64,000 nucleotides of DNA from Candidatus Korarchaeum sp. Its GTDB lineage: Archaea > Korarchaeota > Korarchaeia > Korarchaeales > Korarchaeaceae. Within the stretch, counting starts at the first letter, position 1. The number at the start of each line of letters is the position of its first letter. Below, piece by piece: positions 26,577 through 36,400 of the stretch. Location of the stretch: contig JAWAID010000002.1 in assembly GCA_038888615.1 (NCBI GenBank), forward strand, positions 105,369 to 169,368, read 5' to 3'. Made by a program: the position numbers and the translations under genes. The notes under the pieces were generated by a model that was given only the letters and a program-made list of their open reading frames with translations, was not told the DNA's origin and made no database searches.

Positions 26577-29459
26577 TCACTCTAAGTATATCGCTGGCTT
26601 CCCGGGGAGAGCTCTACTGGCTCTCCCCTTAGGATCGTAAGAGGGGTTATCCTCATCGTCCAATATCACTTCCATCCCTAGCTTCCTCTCCAAGTACCCC
26701 TTAGCGGACTCTAAGACCTGTCTCTCCACCTCCTTCTCCGGAATCCAAGGCCAGCCTCCGCTAGCTAACTGCCTAACTATCTCATAGAGCGAATCAGCTC
26801 TCTCCCTGAACTGGCTCTCCTTCAGGAGCTCAGGTACTATCTTCCTGGGATCGAGACCCAACACTGCCTTGAGCTCCTCCACCCTCTTGAAGAGCCCGTA
26901 CTTCCAAGAGGAGGCCACATAAATGTAAAGTTTACTTCCTGATATCCTAGCTGAAGTAACATTCTTAACATCTTCCACTATATTAGATATAATTTTATAG
27001 GAGATTTCGGCCTCCTCGTACTCCGGTATCTCCTCATGAGACGGCCAGGGAGCTGTGGAGACGAAACCCCTCTCCCCGATGATCTCCCACACCTCCTCAG
27101 CCACATGGGGCGCGAATGGGGAGAGCAACCTCGCCCAGACGCTCAGCAGGAACTTCATCAGAGGGCCGTTAGCGTCAGACCCCTTGACCTCGAGGTACTC
27201 CTCCACCTCATTTAAGAGGAGGTAAATCGCGTGATGTATCGCTTCCCTGGTCCTGCACTCCTCCATAGCTTCGGTCACCTCCCTGACGTGAGACCTGAGC
27301 ATGCTGACGATCCACATATCCCAGAGGTCCCTCACTAAGAGCTCCTTCTCAAAACTTCGGAACTTTTGGGCTAGATCTAATATCCTAAAGAGCCTCTTGA
27401 GCGTGCTAGCTGCTACTATCGGCGAGAAGTCGGCGTCCGAGGATAGCTCTGCTGAGCCGAGCACTGAGAGCCTTATGGGATCGGCTCCGAACATCTCCAC
27501 TGCTTGAGCTATAGGTATTATGTTTCCCAAAGATTTAGACATCTTCTTCCCCTCCATAGTCACGGAACCGTTCACAACTATCTGCTTAGGCCAGAGCTCC
27601 CTGGGGAAGATCGCTACGTGATTGAATATGAAGAATGTGAGGTGGTTCCAGATGAGATCCCTCCCGCTGTGCCTCGAATCGAGCGGGTACCAATAGAGGA
27701 ACTCCTCCCTCATCCTCCTAAGGGTCCCCTCATCAATACCCTTCCCGCTCGCTATACCCCTAGGATCCCCCCTCCCCAAGAACACGTAATCGAAGACTTC
27801 ATCGTCCAACTTGCTAGGATCCACTTCGCCCGAGTTTATGTAATTGCTTATCGTGTAAAAGGCCATATATATGGTGGAATCACTCAAGCTTTCTATAATC
27901 CATTCCGGATCGAACGGAAACCTTGTTCCAAGACCGCTTTTCCTTGCGCAAGCTTTCTCCCTCATCCAATCTATAGCCTCCTCAAACTCCCTCCTCAACT
28001 CCTTGGGCACGATCCTCATCTCCCTCAGAGCTTCCCGCGTCAGTTCCTTCCACTCAGGATTAGAGTAGTCTATGAACCACTGGTCCTCGACCACCTTGAC
28101 CAGGACCTTAGCACCACACCTACAGTACACTGGGGAGTTCGCGATCTCGAAGAATACATGAGCTTTTCCATCCCTTATCAAGTCTTCCTTGACTTTTTCC
28201 TTAGCCTCCCTCACTGGTAAACCAGCGTAAATTCCTGTGTTATCCTTCATCCTTCCCGTGTGATATTCCCTCGAGTAGACGAGCTGCGTCGCCTCCTCAG
28301 CCTTAGGATCGAGCTGGTGACTTACCCCTAACGACTCAACAGCATCCTTAGCTGGGATCTCCGAGAACCCCTCTACTTCTATTATCGATATCGGCTCGAT
28401 CCCCTGAATAAGACCGCTATCTAAACCGTAGGTTTCAAGGACTTCAGGCTTAAGCTTCAGGTCCCTGAGCGCGAGGAAGTCGTAGGGAGCATGACCGGGC
28501 ACTGACATCACTACACCACTTCCGTAATCAGCTCTGACGAAGTTAGCCGGGAGTACTGGGATGTAGCCTCCTGTAGCGGGGTTCCTGAAGGATTTACCGA
28601 TGAGCTCGCTTCCCTTGATCCTGCTCACCTCCCTCACATCGAACCCCTGGAACCTGAGCTTCAAGAGGGCTTCTTCAGATACGACCCATCTCTCCCCTCC
28701 GACCTCAGCGATCACGTACTCCAAATCTGGGTTCACCCATATGTTCGTGACTCCGAAGACGGTCTCAGGTCTGTAAGTAGCTGTTGGGAGTACGATAGAA
28801 TCGCCTTCAAACTTTATCAAGGTGACCTCAGCTATCTCAGGCTCTACATCACCCTTTGTATCGTGCTGCCCCACGGCATTATCGCACCTCGGGCACCATC
28901 CTACGGGGTGTCTCCCCTTAGTCAGGTAACCCCTCTCGTGGAGCTTGTGAAATTGCCACGTGATGAACCTGTTGTAAGCTTGATCTATTGTCGTGAACTC
29001 CCTCCTCCAGTCTATAGAGTATCCCATCAGCCTCATCCCCCTCTTTATCTCCTCGTGGAAGTACCTGGCCATCTTCAGCGGATCCCGTAACTCTCTGAGG
29101 ACATCCTCAGGTATCCCGTAGACCTTTGAGAAGAGGTAAATAAGCTCAGGATCTCCCTCCCTGAGCCTCTTGGCCATGGCCAGTATGGGTGTGCCCGTAT
29201 AGTGGAAGGCCATGGGGAAGAGGACCCTATAACCCTGCATCCTCTTGAACCTAGCGTAGGCGTCCGTGAGGCTGTAAGTCCTCCCGTGGCCTATGTGCTG
29301 CGGGCTGTTTGGGTACGGGTAGGCCACGGTTAAGTAAAATTTCTTCATTGAGTAATCCGGATTAGCTTCAAACAATCCGGATTGCTCCCATTTACTCTGC
29401 CACTTCTTTTCAATATCTCGGATTTTTCTGACAAGATCTTCCGTAGACATTTCCCTCAC
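26577..29459 (-). CDS. leuS: Leucyl-tRNA synthetase, archaeal type
   Basis: A 960-residue class I synthetase. HIGH motif QHIGHGRTYS near residues 52-61, editing (CP1) domain with TYRPETVFGVTNIWV, and KMSKS loop GKKMSKSLGNI near 640. The archaeal layout is clear from the early LFPMAFHYTGTPILAMAKRL and the C-terminal extension. The start is near 29459; a Met is also found four codons on. A/T-rich codon patches occur at about 26930-27010 and 29335-29435. The latter holds two copies of palindromic AATCCGGATT (29354-29363, 29374-29383). Confidence 0.97.
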   Translation of the reverse strand: MREMSTEDLVRKIRDIEKKWQSKWEQSGLFEANPDYSMKKFYLTVAYPYPNSPQHIGHGRTYSLTDAYARFKRMQGYRVLFPMAFHYTGTPILAMAKRLREGDPELIYLFSKVYGIPEDVLRELRDPLKMARYFHEEIKRGMRLMGYSIDWRREFTTIDQAYNRFITWQFHKLHERGYLTKGRHPVGWCPRCDNAVGQHDTKGDVEPEIAEVTLIKFEGDSIVLPTATYRPETVFGVTNIWVNPDLEYVIAEVGGERWVVSEEALLKLRFQGFDVREVSRIKGSELIGKSFRNPATGGYIPVLPANFVRADYGSGVVMSVPGHAPYDFLALRDLKLKPEVLETYGLDSGLIQGIEPISIIEVEGFSEIPAKDAVESLGVSHQLDPKAEEATQLVYSREYHTGRMKDNTGIYAGLPVREAKEKVKEDLIRDGKAHVFFEIANSPVYCRCGAKVLVKVVEDQWFIDYSNPEWKELTREALREMRIVPKELRREFEEAIDWMREKACARKSGLGTRFPFDPEWIIESLSDSTIYMAFYTISNYINSGEVDPSKLDDEVFDYVFLGRGDPRGIASGKGIDEGTLRRMREEFLYWYPLDSRHSGRDLIWNHLTFFIFNHVAIFPRELWPKQIVVNGSVTMEGKKMSKSLGNIIPIAQAVEMFGADPIRLSVLGSAELSSDADFSPIVAASTLKRLFRILDLAQKFRSFEKELLVRDLWDMWIVSMLRSHVREVTEAMEECRTREAIHHAIYLLLNEVEEYLEVKGSDANGPLMKFLLSVWARLLSPFAPHVAEEVWEIIGERGFVSTAPWPSHEEIPEYEEAEISYKIISNIVEDVKNVTSARISGSKLYIYVASSWKYGLFKRVEELKAVLGLDPRKIVPELLKESQFRERADSLYEIVRQLASGGWPWIPEKEVERQVLESAKGYLERKLGMEVILDDEDNPSYDPKGRASRALPGKPAIYLE

Positions 29460-29641
29460 TCCCTGATGGCGTGGGGTCCAATTAAAAACTATGTGGGGAG
29501 GTCTAAGATCCGGATGGGCTATGCGGAGTGAGCCCTAACATCGCTTGCCCATGAGATGGACGGGTTCGAAGGTGAGTAGATTAAGGAGTCAACTTTAATA
29601 GGGTTATGGGTGATCCTTGTGTTGGTTCGAAGGGAAAAGTG

Positions 29642-29827
29642 ATGAACATGGGAAGGAGAGTAAGATTGCTAGCGTGTCCACTCTGCGGCAGCTTAAATAT
29701 AAGGAAGGCGTCACCCCTCTCGGGGTGGTTGCTCCCTGACGAGTACGCGTGCCCCGACTGCGGTTACAGGGGACCTGTAGTGGGGGAAGTCGAGGTAGAT
29801 GAGGATGAGCTCAAAAAGGGAACCTAG
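29642..29827 (+). CDS. Small zinc-ribbon protein
   Basis: About 61 residues dominated by one zinc ribbon, LACPLCGSLNIRK ... EYACPDCGYRGP, followed by an acidic tail (VEVDEDELKK). Such proteins are common in archaea and their role is mostly unknown. I chose ATG 29642 because the TATA-like actttaata (29592-29600) would place transcription start near 29622, after the earlier ATG at 29606. Its 3' end overlaps the next gene by 29 bp, so the two are co-expressed. Confidence 0.65.
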   Translation: MNMGRRVRLLACPLCGSLNIRKASPLSGWLLPDEYACPDCGYRGPVVGEVEVDEDELKKGT

Positions 29828-30239
29828 GGATGTCGAATCCCTCTATAAGATCATCGAGGAACTAGGTTTAAACGATTACACTAAAGTATCAGTTCTAGGA
29901 AGCATGATAAAGGTGGAAGTTAAGTATGATCCCTTTGAAAGGGAAAGGAAAGCTCTGAATTCCTATAAAGCTCAACTTAAATCCCTCAGTTTTCAAAACG
30001 ATTCCATCTCAGCCCAGTTGGTTCAGCAGATAGAGGGGCTCCTGAGGAGAGTTGAGCTGGCTAGGGTGGAGAGGGTTTTAGTCGCCGCTCCCTCCTCCGA
30101 TGGGTTGAAGTTGCTAGAGGATCAGCTATTATCGATACAGAAGGACATAATCTACAGGAAGGTAGAGATGGACGAGTTGAGGAAATTAGTGAGACTCTTC
30201 CTCTCCTACGTGAGGGAGTACCTTAGGGGTGCGCAGTGA
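29799..30239 (+). CDS. Hypothetical coiled-coil protein
   Basis: A 146-residue, largely helical protein that I do not recognise. The N-terminal third (VESLYKIIEELGLNDYTKVS, then VLGSMIKVEVKYDP) could be a small domain. The rest is heptad-like helix (QQIEGLLRRVELARVERVLV; LEDQLLSIQKDIIYRKVEMD). It overlaps the zinc-ribbon gene by 29 bp, suggesting a shared function. Codons at about 29920-30000 are A/T-rich. No membrane segment or catalytic motif is visible. Confidence 0.65.
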   Translation: MRMSSKREPRDVESLYKIIEELGLNDYTKVSVLGSMIKVEVKYDPFERERKALNSYKAQLKSLSFQNDSISAQLVQQIEGLLRRVELARVERVLVAAPSSDGLKLLEDQLLSIQKDIIYRKVEMDELRKLVRLFLSYVREYLRGAQ

Positions 30240-30418
30240 CCGCTCGGAACATCGTTGATCGACCATTCGCCTAACTGGGAAATTTAATGGATGTAAAGTG
30301 GGAAAACCTAATTAAATCTATGAATGTATAAGCCGTTGGAAAATATAAATAAGTTCGTAAACGTGTAAGTACCCAAATATTTATTAAGTGGGTTGATTAA
30401 GTAATCTCGGGTGGTAGC

Positions 30419-30667
30419 GTGGTCCTGCTGAAATCCCATGTGAGGATACTGAAGGAGCTAGTGAGTAGAGGGGATAAGGGAGTGACGGCGAGCAAGTTAA
30501 TCTCCAAGCGGGAGTATAGAGTAAAGGTAATAAAATTCCTAGAGAGTGAGGGACTCGTTAAGGTTTCTTACAGCGGTGGTGGTATGCGTGTCTATGCCAC
30601 TGAGAGAGCTAAGAAGCTCCTCGAGAGGATAGAGAAGGAGAGACCTGAGCTTTTAGTCAATGGATAG
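30419..30667 (+). CDS. Small winged-helix protein
   Basis: An 82-residue winged helix (HVRILKELVSRGDKGVTASK, then VIKFLESEGLVKVSYSGGGM with the wing). It probably binds DNA. The start is a GTG at 30419 after a GGGTGG stretch; a TATA-like aaatatttatta lies at 30375-30386. It converges on the HAD hydrolase gene with a 15-bp overlap. No target can be inferred. Confidence 0.7.
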   Translation: MVLLKSHVRILKELVSRGDKGVTASKLISKREYRVKVIKFLESEGLVKVSYSGGGMRVYATERAKKLLERIEKERPELLVNG

Positions 30668-31255
30668 ATCTTCAAACTTATCTATGAAGTAATTAGATCC
30701 CTCTATTCTCCTTCCGACGCATACAGTCTCACAACCGATCTCCCTTCCAGCTTCGATATCCCACTGGGTGTCCCCGAAGAACAGGCACCTCTCGGGCATC
30801 ACCCCAAGCTCCTCCATGGCTATCCTCAACTGTTCCCTCCTATCCAGTGAGAGGTCCCTCGTTACCACGACATCGAAGAACTCCGAGATACCGAGCCTCT
30901 CAAGCGTCGTAACGGCGGGCCTCCTGGCTTGCAAGGTCACCAGGGCTACCTTGACCCCACGTTCTCTGATCCTCCTAAATATCTCCACTATTTTTGAGTT
31001 TGGATTAGCCCTCTCAGATGCCCTCTGCTCGGCTTCCTCAACTATCCTGAATGCTGCCTCCTCCTCAGCCTTGCTCCTAGCCGCCTTGGGTATGCTAGGA
31101 CCCAGCGGCTTCAGGGGATGATCCCAACCCATCTCCCTCCTGATCCTCTCCCTCAGGGAGTCCCAGTCTATCCCTAGGTCCACGAGAGTACCGTCTAAGT
31201 CCGTTATCACCGCTTCCTTACCTTGAAGAAGTTCATCGATCCGCAGTTTCCGCAC
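30653..31255 (-). CDS. HAD-superfamily phosphatase
   Basis: About 200 residues. Motif I is VITDLDGTLVDLG with the nucleophile aspartate, motif II VALVTLQ, and motifs III/IV RCLFFGDTQWDIEAGREIG. The helical cap between motifs I and II resembles phosphoglycolate-phosphatase-like HAD enzymes; the substrate is unknown. I favour GTG at 31255, which gives the complete first beta strand; GTG at 31210, overlapping the topA stop as GTGA, is the alternative. Either start overlaps or abuts topA, so the genes are coupled. Confidence 0.85.
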   Translation of the reverse strand: MRKLRIDELLQGKEAVITDLDGTLVDLGIDWDSLRERIRREMGWDHPLKPLGPSIPKAARSKAEEEAAFRIVEEAEQRASERANPNSKIVEIFRRIRERGVKVALVTLQARRPAVTTLERLGISEFFDVVVTRDLSLDRREQLRIAMEELGVMPERCLFFGDTQWDIEAGREIGCETVCVGRRIEGSNYFIDKFEDLSID

Positions 31256-33348
31256 CTCAGGTAGACCCCGAACTTCCCCTCCCTCGCTGACATCGGGCTC
31301 CCGCATCCCGCACACCTCACCGGCGTGAGGTCGCAGTTGGAGACGCACCTCACGTACTCCCTCCTCTTACCGCTTTTAGTTTTAACCTTCCCCCTAACTA
31401 GGGGTAATCCGCAGACGCACTTCCTGCCATCCAGCCTCTCGCCCCTCAGTAGGTTCCGCTTGACGTCGCACTTCTCAGGAAAGTTGGAGCAGACCAAGAA
31501 GTAGCCGTAGCTACTCTTCCTGAGATCGATGGTACCACCGCACTTCGGACATTCACTCGAGTTTAGGGATCTCTTGTACTCCAATAGAGCTGAGTAGAGC
31601 CTCTCCGAGATGAGATCCTCGTTCCTCTTGAAGTCCTCCATAACCTCACTGAGGCTCCCGAGTGACTCCTCCAGGAAGCGGTTCGGGTCCAGCTCCCCTA
31701 ACTCTATCTCGTTCATCCCCTTCTCAAGCTTCGCAGTGAGCTCTGGATTCGTTAAGGAGGGGACGAACTCCTCGAGGACCTCAACAACGGCCTCCCCTAG
31801 TCTGGTGGGCTTGAAGCCGGCGTCCAAGTAACCTCTCTCCCTCAGCGCATCTATTATCTGAATCCTCGTGTTCTTGGTCCCGAGACCTAGCCTCTCCATC
31901 TCCCTGATGAGGGACACGTGGGAGTACCTCTTGGGAGGCTGGGTCTCCCTCTCCTCAAACTTGACGTCGATCACCCTCAGCTCATCCCCATCCGATACCT
32001 CAGGCATCTTCACCTCCTTCTTGGCGTAAGGGTAGACCCTAAGCCAGCCCTCATCGATCACCGAGTGGCCGGAAGCCCTGAAGGTGAACCCGCTGATCTC
32101 CGCATCTACCCTGACCCTTCTCACGAGGGCATCGGGTGAGAGAGTGGCCAAGTTCCTCCTCGCTACGATCTCATAGACCTCCCTGTACTTACCCTCAAGC
32201 TCGGTCTCGGGTACGCCGACCACGTGTACGGTGGGGTGAGCTGGGTCATCCTTCTTCCCCTCCACGACATCGCTCCTCATGTTAGCTAATACGAAGGAAG
32301 CCTCCTCCCTCAGAGGAGGGTAGCTAGCTACCAGCTTGACCATCTCCACGAACTCATCCCTTCTCCAGCTCTTAGGGTACTTCTGACTCTCGGTACCTAT
32401 GTAGCTTATCAGCCCCGACTCATAGAGCCTCTGAGCTATTCCGCTTGCCCTATCAGCTATCTGCTTAGGCGTGAGCCCAGTTATCGTGCTCGCCTCCACT
32501 TGCAGCGAGGTCCCGTCGAAGGGCGGGGGTGGTCTCAGCTTCCTCTCCTCCGACCTCACGATGGCTCTCAAGACCCTCCCCCTGACGGTCTCCACAGCTC
32601 TTAAGGCATAATCGATGCTCCACACCTTCTCCTCTCCCTTAGGAGGTAGGAGTTCAAGGGAAAATCCCTTATCAACTTCAATGAGAACCTCATAGTACTT
32701 CCTCGGGATGAATTCCCTTATCTCCCTCTCTCTCCTGGTGATTATCGATAGCGTAGGGCCCTGAACCCTTCCCGAGCTGAGCAAATTGACCCATCCTCTC
32801 TTCCTCACGCTCAAGGTCAACCCCCTGGATACGTTGGCCCCCCACTCCAGGTCGACTACCCTCCTCACCCATCCAGCTTGAGCCCTGTTGTAGTCGAAGG
32901 GCCTGAGGTTCCTGAAGGAATTCCTTATCTCATTAGCGTTAAGCGAGGAGAACTCCATCCTGAGCACCTCCTTATTCCCTTCCCACTTCAACGCCCTCAT
33001 TATCTCGAGGGCTATCGAGCTCCCCTCGGCATCCAGATCCGTGGCCACCACGATCCTACTGGATTCCCTGCCCAGCTTCCTGAGAAGGTTCAAGTAACCT
33101 TCCTTACCCTTGATCTCCCTCAGGACGAGTTTCTCGGGTGGGATCACGGATGGGTAATCCCACTTCCCAGGAGGGTAGTCCAACTCGAGCAGATGGCCCG
33201 CTGCCGGAGCGACGTAGTGGACCTCACCATCCAGGAGGAACTTATAGTAAGTTATCTTACCCTTCTTGAGCTTCTCGAAGTCATTAGATAGTATTGAAGC
33301 TATTCTCCTGGCTACGTTCGGCTTCTCCGTGAGTATTAGCGTGGTCAT
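31207..33348 (-). CDS. topA: DNA topoisomerase I (type IA)
   Basis: A 713-residue type IA topoisomerase that relaxes negative supercoils. The Toprim domain includes LILTEKPNVARRIASIL and VVATDLDAEGSSIALEI (DxDxE). The active-site tyrosine lies in SGLISYIGTESQKYPKSW. The C-terminus has zinc ribbons (SECPKCGGTIDLR; CVCGLPLV; VRCAGCGSPMSAREG). Length and zinc ribbons suit archaeal topA. It overlaps the HAD gene downstream. The upstream 97 bp to 33446 is a divergent promoter region. Confidence 0.95.
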   Translation of the reverse strand: MTTLILTEKPNVARRIASILSNDFEKLKKGKITYYKFLLDGEVHYVAPAAGHLLELDYPPGKWDYPSVIPPEKLVLREIKGKEGYLNLLRKLGRESSRIVVATDLDAEGSSIALEIMRALKWEGNKEVLRMEFSSLNANEIRNSFRNLRPFDYNRAQAGWVRRVVDLEWGANVSRGLTLSVRKRGWVNLLSSGRVQGPTLSIITRREREIREFIPRKYYEVLIEVDKGFSLELLPPKGEEKVWSIDYALRAVETVRGRVLRAIVRSEERKLRPPPPFDGTSLQVEASTITGLTPKQIADRASGIAQRLYESGLISYIGTESQKYPKSWRRDEFVEMVKLVASYPPLREEASFVLANMRSDVVEGKKDDPAHPTVHVVGVPETELEGKYREVYEIVARRNLATLSPDALVRRVRVDAEISGFTFRASGHSVIDEGWLRVYPYAKKEVKMPEVSDGDELRVIDVKFEERETQPPKRYSHVSLIREMERLGLGTKNTRIQIIDALRERGYLDAGFKPTRLGEAVVEVLEEFVPSLTNPELTAKLEKGMNEIELGELDPNRFLEESLGSLSEVMEDFKRNEDLISERLYSALLEYKRSLNSSECPKCGGTIDLRKSSYGYFLVCSNFPEKCDVKRNLLRGERLDGRKCVCGLPLVRGKVKTKSGKRREYVRCVSNCDLTPVRCAGCGSPMSAREGKFGVYLRCGNCGSMNFFKVRKR

Positions 33349-33445
33349 ATTACTATCCTAAGCGCTTCCTCCTCAACGAATATAAGCGCATTACATCCCA
33401 CAGCACTAGGATTTATCGGATGGTCCCATTAAGCCTCGGTGAAAT

Positions 33446-36400
33446 ATGAGGAGAGCCTACTTACCCTCTATCTTGATCTTTTTACTCATAAGTACTAATC
33501 TGGCGGTATCAGCGCCTCCTCGCACTTTGGTAGTTTTCAGCGGATCCCCTTGCGCATCGGGTGATGGGAGCTTCACCAGCCTGAGCTCGGCCGTAGCAGC
33601 AGCTAACCCGGGGGACAGGATACTGGTCTGCCCCGGAACATATAAGGAGAACGTTAGGGTGACCAAGAGCAATATAGTGATCGCAGGAGTTGGTGAACCA
33701 TCCTCAGTCATCATAGAAGCCCTAAACACGACAAAACACGTTATCGAATTGATAAACCTGAGGAACGTGACGATAAGTAATTTATCACTGAGAGGAGCAA
33801 TTGGCTCACAACAGAGTGGGATTTACGCTTATTACTCGAGCGAGAGCTTCCTCAAGAACATTGTGACTACCGGTAACTACTTCGGGTTGAACCTAGTCTC
33901 TAGCTCAGGGATCAGAGTGGAAGGCTTAACATCTGAGAACAACACGAACGCTGGAGTTAACTTAGAGGGGAGCATCGCCTGCACTCTTCTCGGAATGAAG
34001 GTGAGGGGTAATAGGATAGGGCTGATCTCCCTACTGAGCTCGGATATCAGGGTGAGCAGATCGCTATTCAGCGGTAACTCTGAAGGTGGCCTCCTCCTGA
34101 AGTACTCCGATAACAACACGATAAGTTACGTTGAGGCTAGGGAGAACGGATGGTACGGCATTTACCTCCAGAGATCCAGGGGGAACTTGATAGCCAACTC
34201 GAGCTCCTCGAATAACAACGCCTTGGGCGTCGATGGATACGGCCTCTACATATACCAGGGGTCCAGCGGGAACTCCGTTCAGAACTTAACGGCAGAGAGG
34301 AACGTTTACGGTATAAAGGTGTACAACAGTGATGGTAACGTGATAAACGCTTCACTAATCAATAACTCGATAGCGGGCGTCTTCGTCGAGAACAGCAGGG
34401 GTAACAGGATCGGGGGTAGAGTGAGTGGAAGCATGTTCGGGGTCTGGATCTACGGCGGAGGGGGGAACGAGTTCTCAGGGGACTCCGGGCACAATAGGTA
34501 CGGGGTGCTCATCTCGGAGTCCGAGGGAAATACCGTCAGAGGGGCTTCGATTCACGATAACGTGTATACGGGAGTGGTGATAGAGGGTAACACTTCCATC
34601 AGCAACGTGATCACCAGGATATCTTCCTACAATAACACGATCCTGGGGATAGATTTGGGAGGGGATTACGTAACTTGGAACGATGGGAAGTTGACGGAGG
34701 GTCCCAACCACCTCATCGACTACCCCGTGCTGATGTGGGCCGGTGTTTACGGTGGAAGGATGATAGTCAGGGGGTACATAAACGCGGAGGGTAATTCGTC
34801 AGCCAACCCCAATTTCAACGATGCTGATGTGGAGATCTATCAATCCACAGGGCACCCTAGCGGCTACGGGGAGGGACTCAGGTACCTAGGGAGCTTGAAA
34901 GCTATTAACGGAGTTTTCATGGGGTGGATAGATCTTCCTGAGGACCTGAATGGGAGGGGGATCAATATAACATCTCTAGCAACACTTATGCCTCATGGGA
35001 GCTCGGAGTTCGGTCCAAGAATCTTCGCACCTCCTCTGGCGACGAACTTAACCTTAGTGAAGTCCGTCTACCCTTCCGTAGTCACTCCAGGTTCTGTAGT
35101 TAAGGTATCGCTCCTCATGACCAACTACGGGAACGGCACCGCTTACAACGTGACGCTTACCGACTCCCTGCCAGAGGGGATGTCCTACGTGACTGGTACG
35201 GCCAAGCTCAACGGGAGCTCAGCCGAACCTAACGTGAGCGGTAGGAACCTCAGCTGGATTCTGAATATCCCTCCCGAGAGCAGCTTACTCCTGGAGTTCA
35301 ACGCTACGGTGAACGCACCTCCGGGGACCACTCTCGAGAACTTAGCTACCTTCAGCTCTCAGGAAGGCTCAGGGAGTGACTCGAGCAATGTTAGCGTCAT
35401 ATCTCCGCCCACTATAAGGGTTAAGAAGCTCGCCTCACCTACTAGCGTCAAGGTGGGAGGTGAGGTAAGCTACACAGTGACTATAAGTAATTCAGGCGAC
35501 CTACCAGCATTCTTGAAGGTCTCAGATAAGATACCAAATGGGATGAGCTATGTAGAAGGGAGCTTCTCGTCTAACGTCACTCTAGAGGGCCCGCAGATCT
35601 CAGGAGGGGAGATGAGGTACAACCTCAGCTTGGGTCCGAGGAGCTCGGCATCGGTTAGTTATAAGCTGAGAGCTGAGAGTGAAGGTAGAAAGGAAAATAA
35701 AGTTTATGTGAACGGGACGATGAGCGCATCAGCCTCCGTGATTGTGGTCGATCCTCCGAGCCCGCCGAGCGGTGGATCGGGCTCCGGTTCAGGAGGTAGC
35801 TCAGGGACGCCCTCATGTGGCTACTTGCCCCCGCCCTCGAACCCGAGCCTTGGGAAGCCAGCTAGCGAGGAAAAGCGGGAGTACGTGTTGAATGGGATAC
35901 CGATAGTCCTCGTCTCACTGGGGTCTCAGGGGATAAAGATAGAGTCGTATCGGACAGCTAGTCCAACTCAGACCGGTTCATCTAGCTCAACCGGTTCATC
36001 CAGCTCAGGAGGTGGAGCGGCGGCCCTGATAACCTTAGATATAGCGGCCACTCCTAAGGCGGCTGAGACGGGCAGCAACATAGCTTTCGTAGTGAAGGTG
36101 AGCAACATCGGTGATGGTGCTTACGAGAACCTGGAGGTCCTGGTGGACCTAAGCGCTGGACTCGATTACGTTACAGGTTCATCTAAGCTAGGAGGTGTGA
36201 AAGTGGAGCCTAGAAACGAGAGGAACGTGCTTAAATGGAGCATCGGTAAGCTAGATGCTAAGAGCAGCTTAGAGGTGAGCTTCATAGCCAAACTGATAGC
36301 TACGGCCGGAAGCTACAAGGTAGTAGCTATGGCGTCCGATGCTAAGGACAGCGTAATAATATCGGTTAAATCCAAGGAAGTGGTCACTCAACCTCCCCCC

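Noticed and set aside
27504..28220. Long plus-strand frame inside leuS (238 codons)
   Set aside because: It is antisense to conserved LeuRS codons with biased composition, and contains no domain.
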